Shown: positions 47,439 to 57,420, counted from the stretch's first letter. The stretch is 64,000 bases of DNA from Oleiagrimonas citrea (GCF_012395255.1 NZ_JAAZQD010000001.1:840216-904215), one strand, 5' to 3'. Program-made: numbers and translations. Notes: generated from the sequence alone by a model not told the origin.

Positions 47439-48412
47439 GCCGCGGCCTCCCGCTGCGCACGGCCATCGTGCGTGGCCGCCACGAAGACATCCTCGAGATT
47501 CGGCTCGGCGGGCGCGAAACGCGCCTTCGGATCGACCTTGTGCACCGCGTCTTCGAGACGCGCGCGCAGCGAGTCGGCTGCCGCCTCACTCTCCACATCG
47601 GCCGCATCGGCCAGCACGCGCAGCGAAGCACCAATCTGCGCCGCACTGAGCACACCCGGCAGCGCCGACAGCGCGTGCTGCACGCGACGCGGCCGCTCCG
47701 AGATCACGACGAACGAGCGCCCTTCCAGCGCTGCAGTCATCTGCGCCGGCGTACCGTCGCCGACCAGCCGTCCGCGGTCGAGAATCGCCAGCCGGTGGCA
47801 GCGCTCGGCCTCGTCCATGTAGTGCGTGGAGACCAACAGTGTTGTACCGGCATCGGTCAGCTCGAACAGCTTTTCCCAGAAGTCGCGACGCGACTCGGGA
47901 TCGACCGCACTGGTCGGCTCGTCGAGAAACAACAGCTGCGGCTCGTGAATCACCGCCGCGGCCAGTGCCAGACGCTGTTTCTGGCCGCCACTCATGGTGC
48001 CCGCCAGTTGTTTCTGGCGGTCCTCGAAATGGTATTGCTCGACCAGCGTGTCGATGCGCGCCCGCGTGCGCTCGCGTGGAACGCTCTGCACCGCGGCCAT
48101 GAATTCCAGATTCTCGCGCACGGTCAGGTCCTCGAACAGCGAGAACTTCTGCGTCATGTAGCCGATGTGCCGGCGCAGCTCCTCGGCCTGGGCCGGCACG
48201 CGCAGGCCGAGCACTTCGATCTCGCCCTCGCTGGGCGTCAGCAGCCCGCAGAGCATGCGGATGGTGGTCGACTTGCCCGACCCGTTGGGTCCGAGGAAAC
48301 CGTAGACGCGCTGCGGCGGCACCGACAGATCGACATGATCGACGGCCACCAGCTCGCCGAAACGACGCGTCAGGCCGCGCGCGCGGATGGCCGGTTCGAC
48401 CTCCGCGCTCAC
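47435..48412 (-). CDS. ABC transporter ATP-binding protein
   Basis: Nucleotide-binding subunit, 325 residues. Walker A GPNGSGKST, signature MSGGQKQR and Walker B LLFLDEPTSAVDPES are intact. A C-terminal extension of about 90 residues follows the ABC domain. Powers the permease next door. Starts with an ATGA overlap with the adaptor gene. Confidence 0.93.
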   Translation of the reverse strand: MSAEVEPAIRARGLTRRFGELVAVDHVDLSVPPQRVYGFLGPNGSGKSTTIRMLCGLLTPSEGEIEVLGLRVPAQAEELRRHIGYMTQKFSLFEDLTVRENLEFMAAVQSVPRERTRARIDTLVEQYHFEDRQKQLAGTMSGGQKQRLALAAAVIHEPQLLFLDEPTSAVDPESRRDFWEKLFELTDAGTTLLVSTHYMDEAERCHRLAILDRGRLVGDGTPAQMTAALEGRSFVVISERPRRVQHALSALPGVLSAAQIGASLRVLADAADVESEAAADSLRARLEDAVHKVDPKARFAPAEPNLEDVFVAATHDGRAQREAAA

Positions 48413-49383
48413 CGTTTCGCCTCCGGCAGCGTCACGCGCACCGGCAGCCCGGCCGGCAGCTTTGCCGCGTCCGAGCCCAGCGTCACCTCGGCCAGGTAGC
48501 TCAGTCGCGCGGTGTCCTCGCCGTTGAGCGCGTAGTACGGCGTGTAGACCGGCTCGCGGCGGATCGTGCGTACATGGCCCGCGAGGGGCTTGTCGCGACC
48601 GTCGACGTACACCTGCACCGGATCGCCGTCATGCACGCTCGCACGCAACGGCTCGGGCACGTAGATGCGCGCGTACGGCGCCTTGCCCACCAGCATTACC
48701 GCCAGCGGCGCGCCGACCGGCGGCTGGTCGCCGAGACGGTACGGCAGACTGTCGACGATCCCGTCGCGCGGCGCGACGATGCGCAGCTTGTCCAGGTAGA
48801 CCTGCTGCGCGCGCGCCTGCTGCCGGGTCGCCGCCAGCGTCGCGCGGGTCTGCGCGATCTGCTCCGGACGCGTGCCGTGCAGCAGCACATCCAGCGCAGC
48901 GCGCGCGGCGGCCACCTGCGCCGTGGCGCGGTCCATGGCGGCGCGTGCGTTGTCGACGTCCGAAGCGGACACGTAGTCGGAACCGCCCAGCGGCTGCACG
49001 CGGCGGTAGTAGTCGCGGGCCTGCTGCGCCTGTGCCTGCGCCGCCTTCAGATTGGCCCGGGCCTGCGCGATGTCCTCCTTGCGCGGACCGGCGACAAGCT
49101 GCTCCAGCAGCGCCTGCTGCTGACGGATGCGCGCCTCGTCCGCATCCAGCGCAGCCTGGGTCTGCGTCGGATCCAGTTGCAGCAACACTTGCCCCTTGTG
49201 CACGCGCTCGCCTTCACGCACGGCCACGCGCACCACTCGCTCGGAAGCAACGGCCGGCAATGTGATGCGATCGTATTCCAGCGTGCCCAGCGCGCGCGGA
49301 GACTCGCGGCTGCACCCGGACGCAAGCATGACGAATGCCACCGTCATGCCCACCACGACCGCTCCCATCGATCTGATGTTCAT
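48409..49383 (-). CDS. HlyD-family periplasmic adaptor subunit
   Basis: Membrane-fusion protein of 324 residues linking the ABC pump to an outer-membrane channel. An N-terminal hydrophobic stretch ends LASGCSR, a possible lipobox. A split biotinyl-lipoyl domain (VREGERVHKGQVLLQLDP; IVAPRDGIVDS) flanks a long helical hairpin rich in Ala and Gln. The start is the ATG at 49383, overlapping the TetR stop. Confidence 0.9.
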   Translation of the reverse strand: MNIRSMGAVVVGMTVAFVMLASGCSRESPRALGTLEYDRITLPAVASERVVRVAVREGERVHKGQVLLQLDPTQTQAALDADEARIRQQQALLEQLVAGPRKEDIAQARANLKAAQAQAQQARDYYRRVQPLGGSDYVSASDVDNARAAMDRATAQVAAARAALDVLLHGTRPEQIAQTRATLAATRQQARAQQVYLDKLRIVAPRDGIVDSLPYRLGDQPPVGAPLAVMLVGKAPYARIYVPEPLRASVHDGDPVQVYVDGRDKPLAGHVRTIRREPVYTPYYALNGEDTARLSYLAEVTLGSDAAKLPAGLPVRVTLPEAKR

Positions 49384-50054
49384 GCCCCGCCTCCGAGGTC
49401 CATTTGCAGCCCCTGCGAAAGCAGGCTCAACGCGTGTTCGGTCATGGCGTCGGTGGCCGACGCCTCCATATCGAAAACCTGCTGCCAGATCGGCGCGCCC
49501 GCGGCAGGAAATAGCGTCAGCCCCACCAGCGACACCACGACCATGCGCGGATCCAGATGCGCCGGCAAGCGCCCGGCCTTCTGCGCTTCCGTCAGACGCT
49601 CGGCCAGCATGCGGGGCAGCTTCGGCGCCACTTCGTGGAACAGCAACTGACGTAGCGCGCCCCCCTCGCACAACACCTCGCGCACCCACAGCGGCGGCAG
49701 CCAGGGATGCGTGCGGATCACTTCGCCGATCCCGCGCACGAAGCACTCGATCAGTTTCGCCGGATCGTCGCCGGCCGCCTGCATGCGTTCTTGCACCTGC
49801 GTCAGCGCCGGCGCCAGACGTTCGCCGATCAGCGCCTGCACCAAGCGTTCCTTGTCGCCGAAGTAGTAGTGCAGCATGGCCGGCGTCACACCGGCCTCGT
49901 CCGCGATCGATCGCAGCGAGGTCGCGCCGATGCCGACCCGCACGAACCGCTGGATCGCGGCATCGAGCAGGGCCTCGCGCAGATCGCGGTCCTCGCCGCT
50001 GGGACGGCCGGCGCCACGCGTGCGACGGCGATGGGAAGAAGTGGGCGTAGTCAT
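49380..50054 (-). CDS. TetR-family regulator (CecR-like)
   Basis: 224 residues. The N-terminal helix-turn-helix reads TSLRSIADEAGVTPAMLHYY, followed by a ligand-binding domain. It leads the efflux operon, so it probably represses its own operon and is relieved by a pump substrate. A perfect dyad lies 14-30 bases upstream of its start. Confidence 0.9.
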   Translation of the reverse strand: MTTPTSSHRRRTRGAGRPSGEDRDLREALLDAAIQRFVRVGIGATSLRSIADEAGVTPAMLHYYFGDKERLVQALIGERLAPALTQVQERMQAAGDDPAKLIECFVRGIGEVIRTHPWLPPLWVREVLCEGGALRQLLFHEVAPKLPRMLAERLTEAQKAGRLPAHLDPRMVVVSLVGLTLFPAAGAPIWQQVFDMEASATDAMTEHALSLLSQGLQMDLGGGA

Positions 50055-50067
50055 GTGTACAAATTAA

Positions 50068-50084
50068 TTCAATGATTAATTGAA
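50068..50084 (-). promoter_or_regulatory. Candidate TetR operator TTCAAT-N5-ATTGAA
   Basis: Perfect 6-base inverted repeat in an AT-rich island just upstream of the TetR gene. Location and symmetry suit an autoregulatory operator overlapping the promoter of the efflux operon. Binding is inferred. Confidence 0.55.
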
Positions 50085-50173
50085 AGCAATGACCCAATGC
50101 ACCGTGCCGCCAAACCTCCGTCCGCCATGACGCCGATATGGCCCGCGTCGACGCCGCGCGCTACCCTCGCGGG

Positions 50174-51157
50174 ATGACCAAGCTCAACCAACACGATTTC
50201 GCCCTCGATCCCGTCGACAACGCTCGCCTGTCCAACCTGTGCGGCCCGTTCGACGAACACCTGCGCCAGATCGAGCTGCGCCTCGGCGTGGAGATCAACA
50301 ACCGCGGCAACATCTTCCGCGTGATCGGCGAGGATGCCGCCGCCAGCGCCGCGGAAAAGGTCCTGCGTGCGCTCTACGAAGTGACCGAGACCGAGTCCCT
50401 GACCGGCCCCATCGTCAACCTGCACCTGACTGAATCCGGCGTCGACGCGCTGAGCGATGACCTGGCCGAAGAAACCCAGGAAGTCGTCATCAAGGTCAAG
50501 CGCGGCGTGATCCGCGGCCGCGGCCCGAACCAGGCGCGTTACCTGCACGCCATCGCCACCAACGACATCAACTTCGGCATCGGCCCGGCCGGCACCGGCA
50601 AGACCTACCTGGCCGTCGCCAGCGCGGTCGAGGCACTGGAAGCCAACCGCGTGCAGCGCGTGCTGCTGGTGCGCCCGGCGGTGGAGGCCGGCGAGAAACT
50701 CGGCTTCCTGCCCGGCGACCTGAGCCAGAAGGTCGATCCGTACCTGCGCCCGCTGTACGACGCGCTGTACGAGATGCTCGGCTTCGAGCGCGTGGCCAAG
50801 CTGATCGAACGCAATGTCATCGAGATCGCGCCGCTGGCCTATATGCGCGGACGCACGCTGAACGATTCCTACGTGATTCTCGACGAGGCGCAGAACACCA
50901 CCGTCGAGCAGATGAAGATGTTCCTGACCCGCATCGGCTTCGGCTCGGTCACGGTCATCACCGGCGACGTGACCCAGGTTGACCTGCCGCGCAATGCACG
51001 CTCGGGCCTGCGCCACGCCATCGAGGTGCTGCGCGGCGTCGACGGCATCAGCTTCACCTTCTTCACCGCCCGCGACGTGGTGCGCCATCCGCTGGTCGCG
51101 CGCATCGTGCGCGCGTACGAGGCGGCCGACCTCGCCAACGGCGACGAGCGGAACTGA
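50174..51157 (+). CDS. ybeZ: PhoH-like ATPase YbeZ
   Basis: Cytoplasmic PhoH-family ATPase of 327 residues, partner of YbeY in rRNA and RNA metabolism. A KH-like N-terminal region is followed by Walker [12 protein letters not shown] and Walker [10 protein letters not shown], with [10 protein letters not shown] near the C-terminus. The start is the ATG of [10 protein letters not shown] at 50174. Six bases separate it from ybeY. Confidence 0.92.
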   Translation: MTKLNQHDFALDPVDNARLSNLCGPFDEHLRQIELRLGVEINNRGNIFRVIGEDAAASAAEKVLRALYEVTETESLTGPIVNLHLTESGVDALSDDLAEETQEVVIKVKRGVIRGRGPNQARYLHAIATNDINFGIGPAGTGKTYLAVASAVEALEANRVQRVLLVRPAVEAGEKLGFLPGDLSQKVDPYLRPLYDALYEMLGFERVAKLIERNVIEIAPLAYMRGRTLNDSYVILDEAQNTTVEQMKMFLTRIGFGSVTVITGDVTQVDLPRNARSGLRHAIEVLRGVDGISFTFFTARDVVRHPLVARIVRAYEAADLANGDERN

Positions 51158-51162
51158 GCCGC

Positions 51163-51639
51163 ATGGCCACCGCCCCCACCGAACCGCTCGTCCACCTGGG
51201 CTACGCCGCGCCGCGCCGCGGCGTGCCCGCGCCCGCCAGCTTCCGCGCCTGGGTCGCTGCCGCACTGCGTGCTGTACATCGGCGCAAGCCGGCCGAACTG
51301 TCGATCCGCATCGTCGATGCGGACGAGGGTCGCGCGCTCAACGCCGCCTACCGCGGCAAGGACTACGCCACCAACGTGCTGTCCTTCCCCGCCGAACTGC
51401 CGCCCGGCGTCGACCTGCCGCTGATCGGCGACCTGGTGATCTGCGCACCCGTGGTCGTCCGCGAGGCCGCGGAGCAGAACAAGCCCGCACGCGAACACTG
51501 GGCGCACATGACCGTGCACGGCGTGCTGCATCTGCTCGGCTACGACCACATCGAAGACGCCGACGCAGTACGCATGGAAGCCCTGGAAACCCGCATTCTG
51601 GCGGACCTGGGCATCGACGATCCCTACCTGTCGCGCTGA
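51163..51639 (+). CDS. ybeY: Endoribonuclease YbeY (16S rRNA maturation)
   Basis: Zinc-dependent RNase needed for 3' end processing of 16S rRNA and ribosome quality control. 158 residues with the metal-binding [22 protein letters not shown] is conserved. It lies directly after ybeZ and upstream of corC, the usual ybeZYX order. Confidence 0.94.
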   Translation: MATAPTEPLVHLGYAAPRRGVPAPASFRAWVAAALRAVHRRKPAELSIRIVDADEGRALNAAYRGKDYATNVLSFPAELPPGVDLPLIGDLVICAPVVVREAAEQNKPAREHWAHMTVHGVLHLLGYDHIEDADAVRMEALETRILADLGIDDPYLSR

Positions 51640-51791
51640 GGGAGACTCGGATCTGGACAACCTGCCCCGGCCGACAGCGAGTGCGATGCCCCCGGCATGC
51701 TCAGCCGGATGCCATGTTCTGACGGCTCATACCCGGCCCATGCGATGCCTCGATCCGCGACCCGACCCACAATTCGCGATTGAACAGACGG

Positions 51792-51821
51792 TTAGGAGCC
51801 GTCATGGCTTTGCGCTAGAAT
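51792..51821 (+). promoter_or_regulatory. Possible corC promoter
   Basis: TAGAAT at 51816-51821 resembles a -10 hexamer; the matching -35 region (TTAGGA at 51792-51797) is weak. It lies about 38 bases upstream of the corC start in a 219-base gap, so corC may have its own transcript. Confidence 0.3.
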
Positions 51822-51858
51822 CGACGACCACCTGCATACTAAGAACCGCGCGAAAGGC

Positions 51859-52713
51859 ATGAACGAGGACCCCGGAAGTACCAACGGCCCGACCCACAAA
51901 TCCTGGTGGGACCGTCTGGGCCATCTCTTCTCCGGTGAACTGCGCAGCCGCGATGAGCTGCTGGAAGAGCTGCGCACCGCACAGAACAACGGTCTGCTCA
52001 GCAGCGATACGCTGGGCATGGTCGAGGGTGCGCTGAAGGTGACCGAGCTGGACGTCGACGACGTCATGATCCCGCGCGTGCAGATGGTGATGATCCCGGC
52101 CAGCGCGCCGTTCAAGGACATCATCGACACCGTGGTCGAATCCGGTCACTCGCGGTTCCCGGTGCATGGCGAGGACAAGGACGACATTCTCGGCATCCTG
52201 CTGGCCAAGGATCTGCTCAAGCACGTCAGCGACGGCGAGCGCTTCGACATCCGCGCCCTGCTGCGCCCGGCCGTGCTGATTCCCGAATCCATGCGCCTGA
52301 ATGTGCTGCTGGCCGAGTTCCGCCTCAGCCACAACCACATGGCGCTGGTGGTGGACGAATACGGCGGCGTCGCCGGCCTCATCACCATTGAGGACGTGCT
52401 GGAGGAGATCGTCGGCGAGATCGACGACGAGCACGACGACGAAGAGCCGCCAGTGATGATCCAGCCGCTGTCCGATGGCGGCTACCTGGTCAGCGCGCTG
52501 ATGCCGATCGCCGACTTCAACGAGAGTCTCGGCACGGCGTTCAGCGACGAGGAATTCGACACCATCGGCGGCATGATCACCGCCGAGTTCGGCCATCTCC
52601 CCGAAACCGGCGAGGAAACCGAGCTCGAGGGACTGCTGTTCCACGTCACCCAGTCCGACGATCGTCGCGTGCACCAGTTCCGGGTGCAGCCGCAGACTGC
52701 GGAAACGGACTGA
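51859..52713 (+). CDS. corC: CorC/HlyC-family CBS-domain protein (YbeX)
   Basis: 284 residues without membrane helices. Tandem CBS domains (about 70-185; DVMIPRVQMVMIP, VVDEYGGVAGLITIEDVLEE) are followed by an acidic loop and a C-terminal transporter-associated CorC_HlyC domain. Implicated in Mg/Co homeostasis and, through the ybeZYX neighbourhood, in ribosome function. The apolipoprotein N-acyltransferase gene lnt that often follows corC is not here; a DUF4105 gene is. Confidence 0.92.
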   Translation: MNEDPGSTNGPTHKSWWDRLGHLFSGELRSRDELLEELRTAQNNGLLSSDTLGMVEGALKVTELDVDDVMIPRVQMVMIPASAPFKDIIDTVVESGHSRFPVHGEDKDDILGILLAKDLLKHVSDGERFDIRALLRPAVLIPESMRLNVLLAEFRLSHNHMALVVDEYGGVAGLITIEDVLEEIVGEIDDEHDDEEPPVMIQPLSDGGYLVSALMPIADFNESLGTAFSDEEFDTIGGMITAEFGHLPETGEETELEGLLFHVTQSDDRRVHQFRVQPQTAETD

Positions 52714-52720
52714 CCTGCGC

Positions 52721-53962
52721 ATGGCGTGCACATCGACTGACCGCACGCGCCTCCAGCCGCGCCGCTTCGCCCTGCCCCTGCTCTTTCTACTGGCGCTGTG
52801 CGCCGCACTGCCGGCCTGGAGCGGCGTGCGCGACGCGCCCGGCAAGGACCTGCGCGTATCCCTGGTCACCTACGGTCCGGGCGCAATCTACTGGGAACGC
52901 TTCGGTCACGACGCCATCGAGATCTATGACATCTCCAGCGGGCAGTCGATGAACTTCAACTACGGCGTGTTCGACTTCGACCAGAAGCATTTTCTGCTCA
53001 ATTTCGCGCGCGGCCACATGACCTACATGATGGACGCCGAGCGCAGCGAACCGGAGATGATGTGGTACGCCCAGCAGGGCCGTTCCGTGCGCCACCAGAC
53101 CCTGAATCTGACTCCCGAACAGGCCGCCCGGCTGCGTGACTTCCTGTTCTGGAACCTGCGGCCGGAAAATCTGCACTACCGATACGACTACTACACCAGC
53201 AACTGCACCACCAAGGTCCGAGACGCCCTCGATTACGCGCTCGACGGCCAGCTCAAGAAAGCCCTGCAGGCGCGCCCAGGCGGCCTGACCTATCGTCAGC
53301 AGACCGATCGCCTGATGGCCGCGCAACCCTGGCTGATGCTGCTGCTGGACCTTGGGTTGAGCCACTACGCCGACCGACCGCTCAACGCCTGGCAGGAGAG
53401 TTTCCTGCCGGTGGTGCTGGCCGATGAACTGACCCACGTCACGGTCACGGCCAACGGCCAGCGACGCCTGCTGCTGACGCAGGATACGAGGCTCTCGCCG
53501 AACCGGATCGAGACGCCCCCGAAGACGGCGCCGGACCTCCGTCTGCCGATGCTGCTGGTCGGCACGGCACTCGCCCTCGCACTGCTTCTTCTCGGTCAGT
53601 CCAAGCGCCCGGGCGCGCGTATCGGCTTCGCGGCGCTGTCCTCGCTGTGGCTGCTGCTGGCCGGAACCGCCGGCTTGTTCATGCTGGCGCTGTGGACCCT
53701 GACCGCACATGTCGCCGGCTGGGCCAATGCCAACCTTCTGCTGTTCAATCCACTGGCGTGGGGATTGCTGATCGCCGTGTGGCGAAAACGGACATCACGC
53801 CGCACCCACCTCATCGCCTGGATCGTCACGGCGATGGCCGCCCTGGCGCTGCTCGGCAACCTCACGCACCTGCTGGCACAACGCAATCTGCCCTGGATAC
53901 TGCTCGCGCTTCCGGTGTGGGCCGCGCTGCTGCACACGCTGCGCAAACGCGCCGCGTCCTGA
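52721..53962 (+). CDS. DUF4105-family membrane protein
   Basis: 413 residues. A signal-anchor helix (FALPLLFLLALCAALPAW) is followed by a periplasmic DUF4105 domain of about 220 residues (ERFGHDAIEI, NYGVFDFDQ, YYTSNCTTKVRD with a conserved Cys), then about five membrane helices. Family members have no firm function; the His and NCTT Cys suggest a thiol-based active site. Starts 7 bases after corC, so probably co-transcribed. Confidence 0.85.
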   Translation: MACTSTDRTRLQPRRFALPLLFLLALCAALPAWSGVRDAPGKDLRVSLVTYGPGAIYWERFGHDAIEIYDISSGQSMNFNYGVFDFDQKHFLLNFARGHMTYMMDAERSEPEMMWYAQQGRSVRHQTLNLTPEQAARLRDFLFWNLRPENLHYRYDYYTSNCTTKVRDALDYALDGQLKKALQARPGGLTYRQQTDRLMAAQPWLMLLLDLGLSHYADRPLNAWQESFLPVVLADELTHVTVTANGQRRLLLTQDTRLSPNRIETPPKTAPDLRLPMLLVGTALALALLLLGQSKRPGARIGFAALSSLWLLLAGTAGLFMLALWTLTAHVAGWANANLLLFNPLAWGLLIAVWRKRTSRRTHLIAWIVTAMAALALLGNLTHLLAQRNLPWILLALPVWAALLHTLRKRAAS

Positions 53963-54066
53963 TCCTACCCGCCGCCGCGATGGCGGAACAGGGCATCGCG
54001 CTGACCTGAACGCCAGGCAGCCCGCGCCGCGGTCCAGATTGCCATGCCGCCCCGCACGGCGGCATC

Positions 54067-55101
54067 ATGGCGACCATGCCTTCATCGCTCGCCAACACTC
54101 CGCCCCCGGTCGCTGCGGACGGCGACCGCCCGTCCATCGTCAACTGTGTCGCCTACCATCGCACCGGCCGACGCATCGGCGATATTCCGCTGGATCGCAT
54201 CGGCGAGACGATGAAGGACCCGGATGCGTTCGTGTGGGTCGGCCTGCACGAACCGGACGAGGATCTGCTGGAACGACTGCAGGAGGAATTCGATCTGCAC
54301 GACCTGGCCATCGAAGACGCGCACTACGCGCATCAGCGCACCAAGATCGAAACCTATGGCGACTCGCTGTTCATCGTGGTGCAGACCGCCCAGCCACTGC
54401 AGGGCCGCATCGCCTTCGGCGAAACCCACATCTTCCTCGGCGCGCGCTACCTGATTACCGTGCGGCATGGCGCCTCGCTCAGCTACGCACCGGTACGCCG
54501 CAGCTGCGAAACCGCGCCGGAACTGCTCGCACTCGGCCCCAGTTACGGGCTGTATTCGATCCTCGACTTCATCGTCGACAACTACATGCCTATCGTGCGC
54601 GACTTCCGCGAGGAGCTGCAGGAACTGGAGCAGGACGTCTTCGCCGAGACCTACAAGCGCACCACCATCAAGCGCCTGTACGACATGCAGCGCGACCTGA
54701 TGAATCTGCGCCTGGCGGTCGCACCGCTGCAGGACGTGACCAACCAGCTGGTGCGTCTGCACGCGAACCTGATCCACGAGGAGACGCGCGTGTACTTCCG
54801 CGACGTCTACGACCACGTATTCCGCGTCAACGAAGCCACCAACGCCATGCGCGAGATGCTCGGCGCCGCGATCAACGTGAACATGTCGCTGGTGACACTG
54901 GGCCAGAACGAGGTGATGAAGAAGCTGGCCGGCTGGGCCGCGATGCTGGCCACGCCGACGCTGATCACCAGTTGGTACGGCATGAACTTCCATCACATGC
55001 CCGAACTGAACAAGCCCTGGGCCTATCCCAGCATGATCGTGGTGACGCTGTCGCTGATGGGCGGCGTGTACTGGGCGCTCAAACGCGCGCGGTGGCTGTG
55101 A
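54067..55101 (+). CDS. corA: CorA-family divalent cation channel
   Basis: Magnesium/cobalt channel of 344 residues. A large cytoplasmic N-terminal domain and two C-terminal membrane helices are separated by the selectivity motif YGMNF. QRDLMNLRLAVAPLQDV is in the long stalk helix. An ATG three codons in (54076) is an alternative start. Confidence 0.94.
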   Translation: MATMPSSLANTPPPVAADGDRPSIVNCVAYHRTGRRIGDIPLDRIGETMKDPDAFVWVGLHEPDEDLLERLQEEFDLHDLAIEDAHYAHQRTKIETYGDSLFIVVQTAQPLQGRIAFGETHIFLGARYLITVRHGASLSYAPVRRSCETAPELLALGPSYGLYSILDFIVDNYMPIVRDFREELQELEQDVFAETYKRTTIKRLYDMQRDLMNLRLAVAPLQDVTNQLVRLHANLIHEETRVYFRDVYDHVFRVNEATNAMREMLGAAINVNMSLVTLGQNEVMKKLAGWAAMLATPTLITSWYGMNFHHMPELNKPWAYPSMIVVTLSLMGGVYWALKRARWL

Positions 55102-55105
55102 CGTC

Positions 55106-55807
55106 TCAGGCCTTCGCTTTCGCCTCGGCGCGCTCGGCGATGGTCAGCGCCACCTTGTCGCGCAGATAAACCGGCAGGGCCTGCTCGGGAGCCAGCGTGT
55201 CGCCCGCGGCAAAGCGCGGAGCCGCCTGTCGCGCGACATGCCGCGCCTGCGGGTAGCACTCCGCTTCGGCACTGCGTGGCGTGCCCCATTTCTCCGCAAG
55301 CACATCGCCGTATGTGCCCCACCCCGTGCCGACCACATGGCATGACGTCAGATCGATGTCCGGTTGCCAGCGTTCGGGCGGGCAGACCGTTTCCTCGCCC
55401 ACAAGGGTCAACTCACCGCCTTCTCCACGCTCGAACGTTGCCGCATAGATCTCGCCCATGCGCGCATCAATCAGCGCGACCACCGGCGCGCCGTCATGCG
55501 GAGCCTCCAGGGCCAGCGCCGCCAGCGAAGACACCGTGACCACCGGAAGATCCAGCGCCAACGCCAGCCCCTGCGCCATGGACACCGCCAGACGCACCCC
55601 CGTGAACGATCCCGGACCGCGCCCCACGGCGATCCCGTGCAGATCGGCGCGTGTCAAACCGGCTTCGCCCAGCACCGCATCGGCCATCGGCAGCGCGAGC
55701 TCGGCATGTCTGCGCGGAGCGATTTCGCTGCGCTCGAACAGATCGTCGCCGCGCAGCAGGGCAACGGAGCACGACTCGGTGGCGGTTTCCAGGGCAAGAA
55801 TATTCAT
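55106..55807 (-). CDS. tsaB: tRNA threonylcarbamoyladenosine biosynthesis protein TsaB
   Basis: Partner of TsaD in t6A37 modification, 233 residues. ALETATESCSVALL at the N-terminus and GRGPGSFTGVRLAVSMAQGL are hallmarks. The start MNILALETAT at 55807 is chosen; upstream in-frame codons are not conserved. Convergent with corA, 4 bases apart. Confidence 0.94.
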   Translation of the reverse strand: MNILALETATESCSVALLRGDDLFERSEIAPRRHAELALPMADAVLGEAGLTRADLHGIAVGRGPGSFTGVRLAVSMAQGLALALDLPVVTVSSLAALALEAPHDGAPVVALIDARMGEIYAATFERGEGGELTLVGEETVCPPERWQPDIDLTSCHVVGTGWGTYGDVLAEKWGTPRSAEAECYPQARHVARQAAPRFAAGDTLAPEQALPVYLRDKVALTIAERAEAKAKA

Positions 55808-55873
55808 CGCGTTATTGTGGCACCGGCTCAGACATCCGCCCAGCACCGGTATGCACCCGACAGGCGTACAGAA

Positions 55874-56149
55874 TCAGTCATCGGCTACCAGGGTCCCCTG
55901 GCGGTATGGCGCAACCCACCCTTGCGAGGCATGACGCCAGATCGTCGCCCGCCGCGTGACGCGCCCGCCTTGATCCAGCGCGTAGGTCAGCAACCAGGTC
56001 GACGGACCCAGCTCGCGGCAGGCAAAGTCGCTCGTCCGCCAGGCATGCGATTCCCTTTCGCCACGCCGATGTTCGAGCACCTCGAGCACGAAAGCACGCT
56101 CACAGCACCGCCCCGAGGCACCGACCTCCCAAAAATCCGGCGCCATCAT
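55874..56149 (-). pseudogene. Likely decayed DUF4440/NTF2-like gene
   Basis: The 91-residue frame looks like the C-terminal three quarters of a DUF4440 (NTF2-like) protein: DFWEVGASGR, FACRELGPSTWLLTY and IWRHASQGWV. The same frame continues upstream with family-like residues (LRVLETRV, then ADYEAMM), but a TGA interrupts it at about 56178-56180. A nonsense mutation is more likely than a genuine start at the internal ATG. An intact short protein cannot be excluded. Confidence 0.5.
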
Positions 56150-56268
56150 CGCCTCGTAGTCCGCGCGCGTGCCCCTCGGTCAGGGCGGTGGAACACGGGT
56201 TTCCAGCACACGCAGGCGTCTCAAGCACCGTACCGCGCGCCGAAAGCTCCTCTTTCGCCATCCCGCAG

Positions 56269-56643
56269 TCAGCCTTCGACCGGCGGCTGCCACAGTTCGA
56301 TGCGCGTGCCTTCCGGGTCCATGACCCAGCCGAACTTGCCGAACTCGCTTTCCTCGGTGCGCTCGTCGACGGGCTGACCGGCCTCGCGCAGCTGCGCCAG
56401 CAGGGCATCGAGATCGTCGACGCGGAAATTCACCATGAACGGCTTATCGCTCGGCGCGAAATACGTGGTGTCCTCCTTGAACGGCGACCACAGCATGTAG
56501 CCCGACCGCGAGGCATCCTCGGCGAACATCGCCCCGCCCCACTCGCCGATCTCCAGCCCCAGATGTTCGCGATACCACGCCGACAACGCCTGCGGATCGC
56601 GCGCCTTGAAAAAGATGCCGCCCAAACCCGTCACTTTTGCCAT
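56269..56643 (-). CDS. VOC-superfamily (glyoxalase/bleomycin-resistance-like) protein
   Basis: 124 residues in the two-module beta-alpha-beta VOC fold: GGIFFKARDPQALSAWYREH and a C-terminal GWVMDPEGTRIELWQPP with the metal-ligand Glu. Cytoplasmic. Substrate unknown. Confidence 0.86.
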   Translation of the reverse strand: MAKVTGLGGIFFKARDPQALSAWYREHLGLEIGEWGGAMFAEDASRSGYMLWSPFKEDTTYFAPSDKPFMVNFRVDDLDALLAQLREAGQPVDERTEESEFGKFGWVMDPEGTRIELWQPPVEG

Positions 56644-56747
56644 GACTGCATTCCTCGAACCGTGGTGTCAGGATGTCCCTTGCCTTATAGCCGAAACTCT
56701 CTGCACGTGCAGGGGGCAAGGTTTCATCATCGCCATAGGAATCCCGC

Positions 56748-57413
56748 ATGACCGAACAGGATTGGAGCGCCGTCGACGCCTACCTGGCCGACCGCACCCA
56801 CGCCACCGACGCCACGCTCGACGCCGTGCTGGCCGCCAACGACGAAGCCGGCCTGCCGGCCATCGACGTCTCGCCGCTGCAGGGCAAGTTTCTGCAACTG
56901 ATTGCCCGCATGTGCGGTGCGCGCAAGGTGTTGGAGATCGGTACCCTGGGTGGCTACTCCACCCTCTGCATGGCGCGCGGCCTGCCCGACGACGGCCATG
57001 TGACCACCCTCGAATTCGAACCGAAGCACGCCGAAGTCGCACGCGCCAACCTGCAGCGCGCCGGCCTGGCCGAGCTCGTGGACGTGCGCGTCGGCGCGGC
57101 GCTGGACACGCTGCCGGCACTGGAAAGCGAAGGCGCGGGGCCCTTCGACCTGGTCTTCATCGACGCCGACAAGACCCACAACCCGGACTACCTGCAATGG
57201 GCCTTGCGCCTGTCGCGGCCGGGCACGGTGATCATCCTCGACAACGTGGTGCGCCAGGGACATGTATTGGACGCCGACAGCGATTCGCCGGCCGTGCGCG
57301 GTACGCGTCGGGCATTGGACCTCATCGCCGACGAGCCGCGCCTGACCGCGACCGTCCTGCAGACCGTGGGCGACAAGGGCTGGGACGGCTTCGCGATGGC
57401 GATCGTCGACTGA
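56748..57413 (+). CDS. Class I SAM-dependent O-methyltransferase (catechol-type)
   Basis: 221 residues. SAM-binding EIGTLGGYSTLCMA and the divalent-metal Asp in FIDADKTHN, with DNVVRQGHV, match the cation-dependent O-methyltransferase family (COMT/CCoAOMT-like). Bacterial members methylate catechols and related phenolics; the natural substrate here is unknown. Convergent with yoaA. Confidence 0.88.
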   Translation: MTEQDWSAVDAYLADRTHATDATLDAVLAANDEAGLPAIDVSPLQGKFLQLIARMCGARKVLEIGTLGGYSTLCMARGLPDDGHVTTLEFEPKHAEVARANLQRAGLAELVDVRVGAALDTLPALESEGAGPFDLVFIDADKTHNPDYLQWALRLSRPGTVIILDNVVRQGHVLDADSDSPAVRGTRRALDLIADEPRLTATVLQTVGDKGWDGFAMAIVD

Positions 57414-57420
57414 AGAGCGC

